Below are positions 1 through 7,926 of a DNA stretch of 64,000 nt, one piece after another. This stretch comes from Kibdelosporangium persicum (GTDB lineage Bacteria; Actinomycetota; Actinomycetes; Mycobacteriales; Pseudonocardiaceae), in NCBI RefSeq assembly GCF_013280595.1, contig NZ_JAAATY010000003.1, positions 310,001 through 374,000 on the forward strand, written 5' to 3'. Below the pieces are notes generated by a model. It was given only the letters and a program-made list of their open reading frames with translations. It made no database searches and was not told the origin of the DNA. The position numbers and the translations under genes were made by a program. Position 1 is the first letter of the stretch; each line of letters starts with the position of its first letter.

Positions 1-257
1 GTCTGTCCGTAGATCCAAGGGTGCTTCGGCGGTTGGTACGCGAACCTCGGACCGTTGTGATGCGTGATCACGCTGAGCACGCCGGGCGAACGGGCGGCCT
101 GCCCGGTGTCGATCCGGATGATCTTGCCCCGGGCGATCGCGCTCGTCACCAGGACCGCGTGCGTCAGTCCCGGGATGTGCTGGTCCGCCGCGTATTTCGC
201 GGCGCCGGTGACCTTGGCGGGCCCGTCGACCCGATCGAGTGGCTTGCCGATGATCAC
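1..257 (-). CDS. Xanthine-dehydrogenase-type molybdopterin-binding subunit, N-terminal fragment
   Basis: Only the first 85 codons are present; the gene leaves the window at its left edge. It starts with GTG at 257 in a GTGA overlap with the stop of the FAD subunit. The opening residues IGKPLDRVDGPAKVTGAAKY are the classic start of the large Mo-cofactor subunit of the xanthine/aldehyde dehydrogenase family. It should form a heterotrimer with the two proteins encoded upstream, receiving hydride equivalents from an aldehyde or N-heterocycle. The active-site glutamate lies beyond the window, so the substrate cannot be inferred. Confidence 0.9.
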   Translation of the reverse strand, partial: MIIGKPLDRVDGPAKVTGAAKYAADQHIPGLTHAVLVTSAIARGKIIRIDTGQAARSPGVLSVITHHNGPRFAYQPPKHPWIYGQ

Positions 258-1210
258 CGTGCACCGTCCAGCGCCGCCCGAACCGTCCGTTTCAGCAGCT
301 CGATCTTGAATCCGTTGTGCCTACGGGCGCTCGCTCCGCGCACCGCCACCTCCGCGGCCTCGTCCAGCAGACGGTCAGTCAACCGCCGGCCACGCAACAC
401 GTCCTCGGCGTCGACGGACCGCCACGGCTTCGGCGCCACGCCACCGAACGCCAACCTCACGTCCTGCACGACCCCATGACGCGTATGCAGCAATACGGCG
501 ACTGAGACCAGCGCGAATTCGAACGACGCCCGGTCACGGACCTTCACGTACCGGGAGGTGCCCGCGGCCCGGGGAATCTCCACGCCGGTGATCATCTCGC
601 CGTGCCGCAACACGGTCTCCACCTGCGGAGTGGCGCCGGGAAGCACGTAGAAATCCCTGATCGGCACCGGCGGGCGGCCATCGATGAGCACGCGCGCGTC
701 CAAAGCCGTCAACGCGACGGCGAGGTCAGACGGGTGCACCTTGATGCACGAATCGCTGCCACCGAACACCGCGTGCCACCGGTTCTCACCGTTCACGGCC
801 GGACAGCCGCTGCCCGGCGACCGCGTGTTGCACGGCATCGCGGCATCGCGGAAGTACCAGCACCGGGTGCGCTGCATGAGGTTCCCCCCGATGCTCGCCA
901 TGTTGCGCACCTGTCCGGACGCCGACGCCATCAGCGCCTGCGAGACCAACGGAAAACCGTCTCGGACCAGCGGGTGCCGCGCCACGTCGGTCATCCGCGC
1001 CAGCGCGCCGATCCGCACCATGTCCGCGTGCTGCGTGATCTCGGCCAACGGCACCGGGTTCACGTCGACCACGAGATCCGGTGCCTGCACACTGTCCTTC
1101 ATCAGGTTCAGCAACTCGGTCCCGCCGGCGACGAACGCGGCGCCTGGCCGACGCGCCAACCGGACCGCTTCGGTCACGGACGTCGCCCGGGCGTACTGGA
1201 AGTCCTTCAT
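254..1210 (-). CDS. FAD-binding subunit of xanthine-dehydrogenase-type molybdoenzyme
   Basis: 318-residue FAD subunit. It begins with ATG at 1210 (MKDFQYARA), overlapping the upstream iron-sulfur subunit stop by ATGA. The FAD pyrophosphate motif AGGTELLNLMK lies near residues 29-39, and SIGGNLMQRTRCWYFRD further on is typical of the YagS/PaoB branch, whose cysteine-containing insert (CWYFRD...PCNT...GC) can hold an extra Fe-S cluster. Electrons would pass from the Mo subunit through this FAD and the 2Fe-2S protein. The order Fe-S, FAD, Mo matches paoABC. Family assignment is firm; substrate unknown. Confidence 0.93.
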   Translation of the reverse strand: MKDFQYARATSVTEAVRLARRPGAAFVAGGTELLNLMKDSVQAPDLVVDVNPVPLAEITQHADMVRIGALARMTDVARHPLVRDGFPLVSQALMASASGQVRNMASIGGNLMQRTRCWYFRDAAMPCNTRSPGSGCPAVNGENRWHAVFGGSDSCIKVHPSDLAVALTALDARVLIDGRPPVPIRDFYVLPGATPQVETVLRHGEMITGVEIPRAAGTSRYVKVRDRASFEFALVSVAVLLHTRHGVVQDVRLAFGGVAPKPWRSVDAEDVLRGRRLTDRLLDEAAEVAVRGASARRHNGFKIELLKRTVRAALDGAR

Positions 1211-1749
1211 CCCGAGACCTCCCGGATCGCCCGCACGATGTTGGGATACGCGCCGCAGCGGCACAGGTTGCCGCTCATCTGTTCGCGGACCTGCGCGTCC
1301 GAACCCGGTTCGCCTTCAGCGAGCAGACCGATCGCGGACATGATCTGACCAGGCGTACAGAACCCGCACTGGAACGCGTCGTGCCGGATGAACGCCTCCT
1401 GCAACGGGTGCCGGACACCCTCGATCGTGGTGATCTCCGCGCCCTCCCGCATCACGGCGAGGGTCAGGCACGACTTGATCCGCCTGCCGTCGACCAGCAC
1501 AGTGCACGCGCCGCATTCGCCTCGGTCGCAGCCCTTCTTGGTGCCGGTCAGCCCGATCTGCTCACGCAACGCGTCCAGCAACGTCACTCTCGGCTCGACG
1601 TCCAGCACATGTTTCTCGCCGTTGACGGTCAACTCGACGCCGGTCGACGCCGAAGCCGTCGCCGACGCGTTGACCGTCATCCCGGCGGCGACGCCCGCCG
1701 CCGCAGTGCCTGCCAGGACTCGCCGTCTGGAAATCCCCTCATCAACCAT
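1207..1749 (-). CDS. 2Fe-2S subunit of xanthine-dehydrogenase-type enzyme, Tat signal
   Basis: 180-residue small subunit starting with ATG at 1749; an alternative start four codons earlier is possible. The N-terminus has a twin-arginine signal (SRRRVLAG followed by an Ala/Gly-rich hydrophobic stretch), so the folded trimer is probably exported, as for PaoA of E. coli. The ferredoxin domain has CDRGECGACTV and the second domain has CGFCTPG and CRCG, the eight cysteines for two 2Fe-2S clusters. It is the first gene of a tightly overlapping three-gene operon. The partner subunits lack signals and would be exported by hitchhiking (inference). Confidence 0.93.
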   Translation of the reverse strand: MVDEGISRRRVLAGTAAAGVAAGMTVNASATASASTGVELTVNGEKHVLDVEPRVTLLDALREQIGLTGTKKGCDRGECGACTVLVDGRRIKSCLTLAVMREGAEITTIEGVRHPLQEAFIRHDAFQCGFCTPGQIMSAIGLLAEGEPGSDAQVREQMSGNLCRCGAYPNIVRAIREVSG

Positions 1750-1818
1750 GCGCGCATACAACCCGCGATCGGGGAAAACGGTCTTCCATGTTCTTGCGCG
1801 GCTGAGATGATCTTCAGC

Positions 1819-2460
1819 ATGTCGCTACTGGACACGTTGCTGGTGCCGTTCCGCACGCCGGCGATCACGCTCGGCGCCACCAGCACGAGCTGGGGCGAGG
1901 TGGCGGGGTTCGTCACCGGTGCGTTGTGCGTCTGGCTGGTCGCCAGACAGAACGTGTGGAACTGGCCGATCGGCATCCTCAACAACATCGCGTTCCTCGC
2001 CCTGTTCATGACCAGTGGCCTGTACGCGGACGGCTGGCTGCAGGTCGTCTACATGGCGCTCGCGATATACGGCTGGTGGTCGTGGCTGCGCGGCGGTCAA
2101 GCGCACACGCACCTTCCGGTCAGCCACACGACGAGCAGCCAATGGCGGGCCCTGCTCGGGGCGGGTGTCGCCGGGACGGCGCTGCTGACGTGGATCCTCG
2201 AGACGCACACCGACTCGACCGTGCCGTTGCCGGACGCGCTGACGACTGTGCTCTCCCTGCTCGCCACGTGGGGCCAGGCCCGGAAGAAGGTCGAATCCTG
2301 GTGGCTGTGGATCACCGCCGACCTGATCTACATTCCGCTGTACGCCTACAAGGAGCTGTGGCTCACGGCGATCCTTTACGTCGGATTCCTGGCGTTGTGC
2401 GTCCTGGGACTGCGCACCTGGCGGGCCGACCTGCGAACACGGGAGTCGGTGGCGGCGTGA
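1819..2460 (+). CDS. pnuC: Nicotinamide riboside transporter PnuC
   Basis: Integral membrane protein of 213 residues with about seven hydrophobic segments. It matches PnuC in the region VWNWPIGILNNIAFLALF and in the late WWLWITADLIYIPLYAYK segment. PnuC carries nicotinamide riboside across the membrane by facilitated diffusion, driven by phosphorylation inside the cell. The next gene, in a GTGA overlap, is NadR-like and contains the kinase domain that would trap the substrate. The ATG at 1819 was chosen; an in-frame ATG at 1807 is also possible and neither has a strong ribosome binding site. The gene is divergent from the molybdoenzyme operon across a 69-bp gap. Confidence 0.92.
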   Translation: MSLLDTLLVPFRTPAITLGATSTSWGEVAGFVTGALCVWLVARQNVWNWPIGILNNIAFLALFMTSGLYADGWLQVVYMALAIYGWWSWLRGGQAHTHLPVSHTTSSQWRALLGAGVAGTALLTWILETHTDSTVPLPDALTTVLSLLATWGQARKKVESWWLWITADLIYIPLYAYKELWLTAILYVGFLALCVLGLRTWRADLRTRESVAA

Positions 2461-3542
2461 AGCGGTTCCAGCACGCGTTGGTGCTCGGCAAGTTCTACCC
2501 GCCGCACCTCGGCCATCATCTGCTCGTCCGAACCGCCGCGGCCGCGAGCGAACGCACCACGGTCGCCGTTCTCGCGTCCAGCGTCGAATCGATCCCCCTG
2601 GCGTCCAGGGTCGCCTGGCTGACCGAGGAACACAGTGGCGATCCCGGTGTTGTCGTGCTCGGTGACATCGACGAACACCCGACCGACTTCGAGGACGACG
2701 CCATCTGGGAGGCACACGTCGCCATCGCGCGATCGGTGTTGTCCCGCCGGGCGATCCAGGACGGCAATCCGTCCGCCGCGGCCGTCGACGCCGTGTTCAC
2801 CTCGGAGGATTACGGCCCCGAGCTGGCCAAGCGCCTCGGTGCCCAGCACGTCGCGGTCGACCCGGGGCGCGGCACGCATCCTGTTTCCGGGACCGCGGTG
2901 CGCGCGGATCCACGGGGTCGTTGGCAGGACCTGGCCCCGGCGACCCGGGCGGGCCTCGCGGCGCGGATCGTGGTCGTCGGCGCCGAGTCCACCGGCACGA
3001 CAACGCTGTCCCGCGCTTTGGCCGACTACTACCAGGTCGCTTGGGTGCCGGAGTACGGCCGTGTGCACACCGAAGAGAAACTCGCGGCCGCGAGAACGTT
3101 CGACGCATCGGCCACAATCGACAATCTTGTGTGGACGGTCGGGGATTTTGTGGACGTGGCGGCGTGCCAAGCGCGTGCGGAGGACGAAGCCGCGCATATC
3201 GGCCCCGTTCTTGTGTGCGACAACGACCCGTGGGCCGCGACCGTCTGGTGCGAGCGTTACCTCGGTCGCGCCTACCCTCAGGTTGCTGACGCCGTAGGCG
3301 ACCGGCGTCCCGCGCTGTACCTGCTGACCGACCATGACGGCGTTCCGTTCGAGCAGGACGGTTGGCGCGACGGTGAGCACTTGCGCGAATGGATGACCGA
3401 GTTGTTCGTTCGCCGGCTCGACGAACGGGGCGTGCCGTGGGTGCGGCTGACGGGGAGCAAGTCGGAGCGCTTGGCTCAAGCGATCCAGGTTTGCGACGAC
3501 GTGCTCGTAAGACACTTCCGCTACGCCGATCCACTGGGGTGA
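2457..3542 (+). CDS. nadR: NadR-type NMN adenylyltransferase / ribosylnicotinamide kinase
   Basis: 361-residue bifunctional protein starting with GTG that overlaps the pnuC stop. The N-terminal nucleotidyltransferase domain has GKFYPPHLGHH (HxGH at 17-20) and the closing SGTAVR motif near 154-159. The C-terminal kinase domain has a P-loop GAESTGTTTL near 175-184. Together these phosphorylate nicotinamide riboside to NMN and adenylylate NMN to NAD. No N-terminal helix-turn-helix is present, unlike the enterobacterial NadR repressor, so this form is enzymatic only. With PnuC it makes a complete salvage unit. Confidence 0.92.
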   Translation: MKRFQHALVLGKFYPPHLGHHLLVRTAAAASERTTVAVLASSVESIPLASRVAWLTEEHSGDPGVVVLGDIDEHPTDFEDDAIWEAHVAIARSVLSRRAIQDGNPSAAAVDAVFTSEDYGPELAKRLGAQHVAVDPGRGTHPVSGTAVRADPRGRWQDLAPATRAGLAARIVVVGAESTGTTTLSRALADYYQVAWVPEYGRVHTEEKLAAARTFDASATIDNLVWTVGDFVDVAACQARAEDEAAHIGPVLVCDNDPWAATVWCERYLGRAYPQVADAVGDRRPALYLLTDHDGVPFEQDGWRDGEHLREWMTELFVRRLDERGVPWVRLTGSKSERLAQAIQVCDDVLVRHFRYADPLG

Positions 3543-3560
3543 AGCACGAGAAGGCAGGAT

Positions 3561-4880
3561 GTGCCCGTGCACGACGACACCGTCCCCATTCCCCGTGTGA
3601 CCGACGAACCGGAGAAACCCGCTGACCGCGGCCGCCGCCGCGATCGCCGGCACAGTCACGGCCACGGGCATGGGCACGGGCATGGGCATGGGCCGGTCGA
3701 GCCGGCGTCACGGAACGTCCGGCGGTTGCTGACCTGGCTGCTGCTGCCGTTCGCGCTCGCTTCCGTCGTCGGCGTCGTCCTGCTCTACCCCACCGGTGAG
3801 ACCCCGTCACCGGTCAACGGTAAGCAGGTTCCAGTCCGCGGTGAGGTCGTCGCCGCATCGTTCGGGTCGTGTGACGGCGGCGTGCAGGTCGGCACGCCGG
3901 ATCCGGCTTGTCTGGTGATCACCGTCCGGATGAGCGACGGCCCTGCGCCCGGACGCGAGATCATCAGCCGGTCACCGAACGAGCCGAGCACCCCGCGGTT
4001 CGCCGTCGGCGACAAGATCGTGTTGTCGTACTCCGGCGGCGACCCGGTCAAAGGTGAGTCGTACCGCGTCGTGGACTTCCAGCGGGAAATGCCGCTCGCG
4101 GTGCTGGCGGGCCTGTTCGCGCTCGCGATCCTCGTCCTCGGCCGCTATCAGGGGATGGCCGCGTTGATCGCGCTCGGCCTGAGCTTCGCCGTGCTGCTGC
4201 TGTTCGTGCTTCCGGCCATCCTCGCCGGCGAGAATCCGTTGCTGGTGGCGATCGCGGCCGCCGGATTGATCATGTTCATGGCGCTGTACCTGACACACGG
4301 TTTCTCTGCCAGAACATCGACGGCCGTGCTCGGCACGATGATCAGTCTGATCCTCATCGGCCTGCTGGGCGCGTTGTTCTCCGCGGTGACCAAGTTGACC
4401 GGGCTCGACGAAGACACCGCGACGTTGCTCGGCTCGCTCGGGCACGGCCTCGATGCGCGCGGGTTGTTGCTGGCGGGGCTCGTCATCGGCGCGCTCGGCG
4501 TGCTTGACGACGTCACGGTCACGCAAGCAAGTGCCGTGTGGGAACTTCGGCGGGCGAATCCGTCACTGAGCTGGCGCGAGCTTTACGCCGCCGGGCTGCG
4601 CATCGGCCGGGACCACGTGTCGTCCGCCGTCAACACGCTCGCGATGGCGTACGCGGGCGCCGCGCTGCCGGTGCTGCTGTTCTCGTACCTGTCGGGCGCC
4701 GGTCTCGGCACGGTCCTCGGATCGCAGTCGATCGCCCAGGAGATCGTGCGCACCTTGGTCGGCAGCATCGGGCTCGTCGCCTGCGTACCCGTGACCACGT
4801 TCCTCGCCGCCATGATCGCCAGCCGCGAACCGGCCGCTACTCCAAAGAAGCCACGAACTTCGTCACGGCCTCCGGCCTGA
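3561..4880 (+). CDS. YibE/F family membrane protein with His-Gly-rich N-terminus
   Basis: 439-residue polytopic membrane protein starting with GTG at 3561 behind AAGGCAGG. A cytoplasmic Arg/His-rich tail (residues 1-50) precedes one membrane helix (about 56-76), an extracytoplasmic beta-rich domain (about 80-175) and seven or so further helices. The core, including GLDEDTATLLGSLGHG and GALGVLDDVTVTQA, is characteristic of the YibE/F family, whose biochemical role is not established. The tail holds a run of alternating His and Gly that could bind metal ions (inference). Its 3' end overlaps the convergent gene by 44 bp. Confidence 0.85.
   Translation: MPVHDDTVPIPRVTDEPEKPADRGRRRDRRHSHGHGHGHGHGHGPVEPASRNVRRLLTWLLLPFALASVVGVVLLYPTGETPSPVNGKQVPVRGEVVAASFGSCDGGVQVGTPDPACLVITVRMSDGPAPGREIISRSPNEPSTPRFAVGDKIVLSYSGGDPVKGESYRVVDFQREMPLAVLAGLFALAILVLGRYQGMAALIALGLSFAVLLLFVLPAILAGENPLLVAIAAAGLIMFMALYLTHGFSARTSTAVLGTMISLILIGLLGALFSAVTKLTGLDEDTATLLGSLGHGLDARGLLLAGLVIGALGVLDDVTVTQASAVWELRRANPSLSWRELYAAGLRIGRDHVSSAVNTLAMAYAGAALPVLLFSYLSGAGLGTVLGSQSIAQEIVRTLVGSIGLVACVPVTTFLAAMIASREPAATPKKPRTSSRPPA
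3651..3692 (+). repeat. Hexanucleotide repeat encoding (His-Gly)n
   Basis: Consecutive CAY-GGB codons encode HSHGHGHGHGHGHG at residues 31-44 of the YibE/F protein. The DNA is a short tandem repeat of GGGCAY, so copy number may vary by slippage in steps of six bases without breaking the frame. Confidence 0.85.
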
Positions 4881-5469
4881 GCCGGACCGCCAGTTTGCCC
4901 GACGGCGCGGCCTTGGCCAGCTGGTACAACGGGCGGCCGTCGAGGCCTTCGCCGCGTGCCTCGGCCTTCAACTGCGCCACCAGCAGTTCGGAGATCACCA
5001 GCGAACCGGTGTTCGCGCTGGCCGCGAGCGCGTCAGCGAGTTTGCGCAGCGCGAAGATGCCCAGTTCGGCGCCGCCTGTGCCGGAGTACGAAGCGACCGC
5101 CATGTTGATGCCGCGGCTGCGTGGCGTCTCAGCGACGAGCATGCTGACCGTGCGCACGCTGCGGACGTCCATCACGACCATCTCGACCCGCTCGGCCTTG
5201 GCCAGGTCGACGGCACGACGGCCGAACGTCCGCAGCACGACCTTGGTGCCGTCCAGCCACAGTGTTCTGCGGACCTGCGACCAGCTGAACACCAGCAACG
5301 GCACGGCGACGACCCCGGCCGCCACCAGGCCGGCGACCTGTCCGAAGATCAGGCCGATCACGCCGCCGACGGCGGCCGCCAGGATCACGATCGCGATGAC
5401 CGCCATCCGGAAACGCTTTCGCACGCCGGCCCGGTCCAGCAGGTCCAGCGACAGGTTCTCGTTCGACAT
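4837..5469 (-). CDS. Membrane protein of unknown function, two N-terminal helices
   Basis: 210 residues starting MSNENLSLDLLDRAG with ATG at 5469. Two adjacent hydrophobic segments (about residues 22-41 and 44-62) form a hairpin, followed by a soluble domain of about 150 residues beginning WSQVRRTLWLDGTKVVLRTFG. That domain start resembles membrane-anchored PH-like proteins common in actinobacteria, but I cannot name a family. The start codon directly abuts the stop of the upstream hydrolase (TGA followed by ATG), so the two are probably translationally coupled. The last 44 bases lie under the convergent YibE/F gene. Confidence 0.75.
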   Translation of the reverse strand: MSNENLSLDLLDRAGVRKRFRMAVIAIVILAAAVGGVIGLIFGQVAGLVAAGVVAVPLLVFSWSQVRRTLWLDGTKVVLRTFGRRAVDLAKAERVEMVVMDVRSVRTVSMLVAETPRSRGINMAVASYSGTGGAELGIFALRKLADALAASANTGSLVISELLVAQLKAEARGEGLDGRPLYQLAKAAPSGKLAVRLRPEAVTKFVASLE

Positions 5470-6171
5470 TCAGAGCCCCCGCAACGGGCCCGGCACCGTC
5501 GAGCCCTCTTCCAGTCCCGCGAGGAACGGATTGATCGTGCGCTCGCGGCCGATCGTCGTGGTCGGGCCGTGCCCCGGCAGGACAACCGTTTCGTCGGGCA
5601 ACGTCAGGATCTTCGTGCGCAACGACTGCGCCATTTTCCGCACGTCGCCGCCCGGCAGGTCGGTCCGGCCGATCGACCCGGCGAACAAGGTGTCACCGGC
5701 GAACAGCAGCCGGCCGCCTTCCTCGGTACCGCACCGGAACGTCACCGACCCCTGGGTGTGGCCCGGCGTGTGGTCGACGGTCATGCTCAGCCCGGCCAGG
5801 TCGAGCACGGCCTGGTCAGCCAGTTCGCGTACTTCGTTCGGTTCGCGCATCGCCAGCTTGCCGCCGAAGAACGCCGCCGACTCCGGGCTGATCCCCTTCA
5901 GCGGATCGGACAGCAGCTCGCGGTCGTCCGGGTGGATCCACGCCGGGATGTCGTCACCGTCGCAGATCGGGGCGACGGCGAAGCAGTGGTCGAAGTGACC
6001 GTGCGTCAACACGACCGCGACCGGCGTGAGGCCGTGTTCCGCGATCGCCTCCGCGACCGGCTCGGCAGCGTCCTGACCTGGGTCGACGATGACGCAGGCC
6101 TCGCCTTTGCCCGGCGCGATCAGGTAACAGTTGGCCTGCAGGGCTCCGGTGGGAAAGCCGACGACAAGCAC
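5470..6171 (-). CDS. MBL-fold metallohydrolase (glyoxalase II-like, Rv2581c-type)
   Basis: 233-residue metallo-beta-lactamase-fold hydrolase. The metal-binding motif THGHFDH, the later HTPGHTQGS, the FAGDTLF aspartate loop and the final LPGHGP histidine are all present, giving a full dinuclear site. The fold is that of hydroxyacylglutathione hydrolase; actinobacteria use other thiols, so the natural thioester is unknown. I chose GTG at 6171 (MLVVGFPTGALQANCY) because GAGAGGA precedes it and the protein then starts as mycobacterial homologs do; an in-frame GTG at 6201 would add ten residues. It lies next to the divergent cyclophilin gene, as in Mycobacterium. Confidence 0.88.
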   Translation of the reverse strand: MLVVGFPTGALQANCYLIAPGKGEACVIVDPGQDAAEPVAEAIAEHGLTPVAVVLTHGHFDHCFAVAPICDGDDIPAWIHPDDRELLSDPLKGISPESAAFFGGKLAMREPNEVRELADQAVLDLAGLSMTVDHTPGHTQGSVTFRCGTEEGGRLLFAGDTLFAGSIGRTDLPGGDVRKMAQSLRTKILTLPDETVVLPGHGPTTTIGRERTINPFLAGLEEGSTVPGPLRGL

Positions 6172-6289
6172 GCGCACGTCCTCTCGGGTGAATACCGCCA
6201 CCCTACTGTGCGTCCCCTCTACACAGTCCTTACCGGGGGTGCAAATAGACTGCGCCGGCTAGCAGACGTGAGGGCCAGGGAGGGTGCAG

Positions 6290-7126
6290 GTGCCGACGAA
6301 TCAGCAACGCCGGGAGGCGGCCAAGCGGAAGCTGGAACGCCAGCTCGCCCGTAGGGCCGAACGCGCGAAAAAGCGCCGGATCATGGCCACCGCCTTAACG
6401 GTCGGCGGTGTCGTCTTGGTCGTCGGCCTGATCTACCTCTTGGTCGCGCTGAACAGCGGTGACAGCACCGACACGGCGTCGGACACGTCGACCGAGCCCA
6501 CGCCTCCCCCGGCCGAGACGACGACCGGTCCGTGCAAGTACTCGAAGGACCCTGCCAAGCCCGCGTCCAAGCCGGTCGACGCACCGCCGGACGCCGACCC
6601 GACGCCGAACGCCGGAACGGCGAAGGTCAACGTCAAGACCAACCAGGGTGACATCCCGCTGACCATCGACCGCGCGAAGGCGCCGTGCACCGCGCAGGCG
6701 ATCGAGCACTTGGTCAAAGCCAAGTTCTACGACGGCACCACCTGCCACCGCCTGGTCAACTCGGCCTCGCTGAAGGTGCTGCAGTGCGGCGACCCGACCG
6801 GTCAGGGCAGCGGCGGCCCCGGCTTCGAGATCAAGGACGAACTGGCCAGCCTGCCCAAGCCGGCGGACGGGCAGCAGGCAGTGCCGTACCCGAAGGGCAC
6901 CCTGGCGATGGCCAACGCCGGGCCGAACACCAGCGGCAGCCAGTTCTTCATGGTCTACGGCGACAGCCAGCTGCCGCCCAACTACACGGTCTTCGGCACC
7001 ATCGACGCGCCCGGTCTCGCCACGTTGGACAAGATCGCGGCGGGCGGCATCACCCCGGGCCAGAACGGTCCCGAGGATGGCGCCCCGAAGAACGCGGTGA
7101 ACATCGAGACCGCCACCATTTCCTGA
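6290..7126 (+). CDS. ppiB: Membrane-anchored cyclophilin-type peptidyl-prolyl isomerase
   Basis: 278 residues. A basic, helical N-terminus (about 1-35) leads into one transmembrane helix (about 36-54), a Thr/Pro/Glu-rich linker and a cyclophilin domain (about 105-278). The domain has GTTCHRLV, the hallmark GSQFFMVYGDSQLPPNYTVF, and LAMANAGPNTS. It would catalyse cis-trans isomerisation of prolyl bonds in exported proteins outside the membrane. GTG at 6290 was chosen because GGGAGG sits about six bases upstream; a GTG at 6284 touches that sequence. It has the same neighbours as Rv2582 and is followed by a strong terminator. Confidence 0.9.
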   Translation: MPTNQQRREAAKRKLERQLARRAERAKKRRIMATALTVGGVVLVVGLIYLLVALNSGDSTDTASDTSTEPTPPPAETTTGPCKYSKDPAKPASKPVDAPPDADPTPNAGTAKVNVKTNQGDIPLTIDRAKAPCTAQAIEHLVKAKFYDGTTCHRLVNSASLKVLQCGDPTGQGSGGPGFEIKDELASLPKPADGQQAVPYPKGTLAMANAGPNTSGSQFFMVYGDSQLPPNYTVFGTIDAPGLATLDKIAAGGITPGQNGPEDGAPKNAVNIETATIS

Positions 7127-7136
7127 TTTCGTCCGA

Positions 7137-7179
7137 GCACAACGGCTCCGCTCGCCAGTCCCGGGCGGAGCCGTTGTGC
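7137..7179. terminator. Intrinsic terminator after cyclophilin gene
   Basis: A perfect 14-bp inverted repeat, GCACAACGGCTCCG (7137-7150) and CGGAGCCGTTGTGC (7166-7179), with a 15-base loop lies 10 bases after the cyclophilin stop. There is no long T-run, as is usual for actinobacterial terminators. Confidence 0.85.
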
Positions 7180-7251
7180 TGTCGGACCCCTGGATTACCG
7201 TTGTCGGCGTGGCGCCCAGACGGGTGACGGTGCCGACCTGACGGAGCTGTG

Positions 7252-7926
7252 ATGTACCGGGAGTACGAGCCGCCCGAGGCCGAAGCGGTCCGCTGCGTGT
7301 GGACCAGCACGAAGGTCGGTGTGCAGCGAGTGATCCCGGACGGCTGCATGGACATCATCTTCAACGGCGAGAACCTGGTCGTCGCGGGCCCGGACACCGA
7401 GGCGTTCCTCACCGAGGCGACCGGGACCGGCGTCGGTGTGCGGTTCCAGCCCGGGGTGGCGCCGGGTTTCCTCGGCATCCCGGCGCACGCGATCAAGAAC
7501 ACCCGCGTGCCGCTGGCGGAACTCTGGCCGACGGACCGAGTGCACCGACTACTCGGCGAATTGCACCGAGGCAAGCCGGGGCGATCGTTGCTTCGCGCGG
7601 TGCAATCCGCCGAGCCAGACCGGTTCGCCAACCGCGTGCGTCAGTTGGTCGCGAGCGGCGACGTGCGCGGCATGGCGGACGAACTCGGTATCACCGAACG
7701 GCACCTGCATCGCAAGTGCCTGGCGAAGTTCGGTTACGGCCCGAAGACGTTGCAGCGGATCGTGCGGTTCTCCGCGGCGATGGAACGCGTCTACGCCGGG
7801 AAGCCGTTCGCGGAAGTGGCGTACGAAGCCGGGTACGCCGACCAGGCGCATTTCTCGCGGGACGTGAAAGCCCTGGCCGGCGCGACGCTGACGACGCTGG
7901 TTCAGGACGCGGACGTCACCCGGTAG
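7252..7926 (+). CDS. AraC family transcriptional regulator
   Basis: 224 residues. The N-terminal part ([17 protein letters not shown], then [22 protein letters not shown]) is the small sensory domain seen in AraC regulators of the DUF6597 type. The C-terminal part carries the double helix-turn-helix, with [20 protein letters not shown] for the first and [19 protein letters not shown] for the second. ATG at 7252 is preceded by CGGAGC. It stands alone between the cyclophilin terminator and rel, and its last 25 bases overlap the convergent rel gene. No obvious target is adjacent. Confidence 0.88.
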   Translation: MYREYEPPEAEAVRCVWTSTKVGVQRVIPDGCMDIIFNGENLVVAGPDTEAFLTEATGTGVGVRFQPGVAPGFLGIPAHAIKNTRVPLAELWPTDRVHRLLGELHRGKPGRSLLRAVQSAEPDRFANRVRQLVASGDVRGMADELGITERHLHRKCLAKFGYGPKTLQRIVRFSAAMERVYAGKPFAEVAYEAGYADQAHFSRDVKALAGATLTTLVQDADVTR

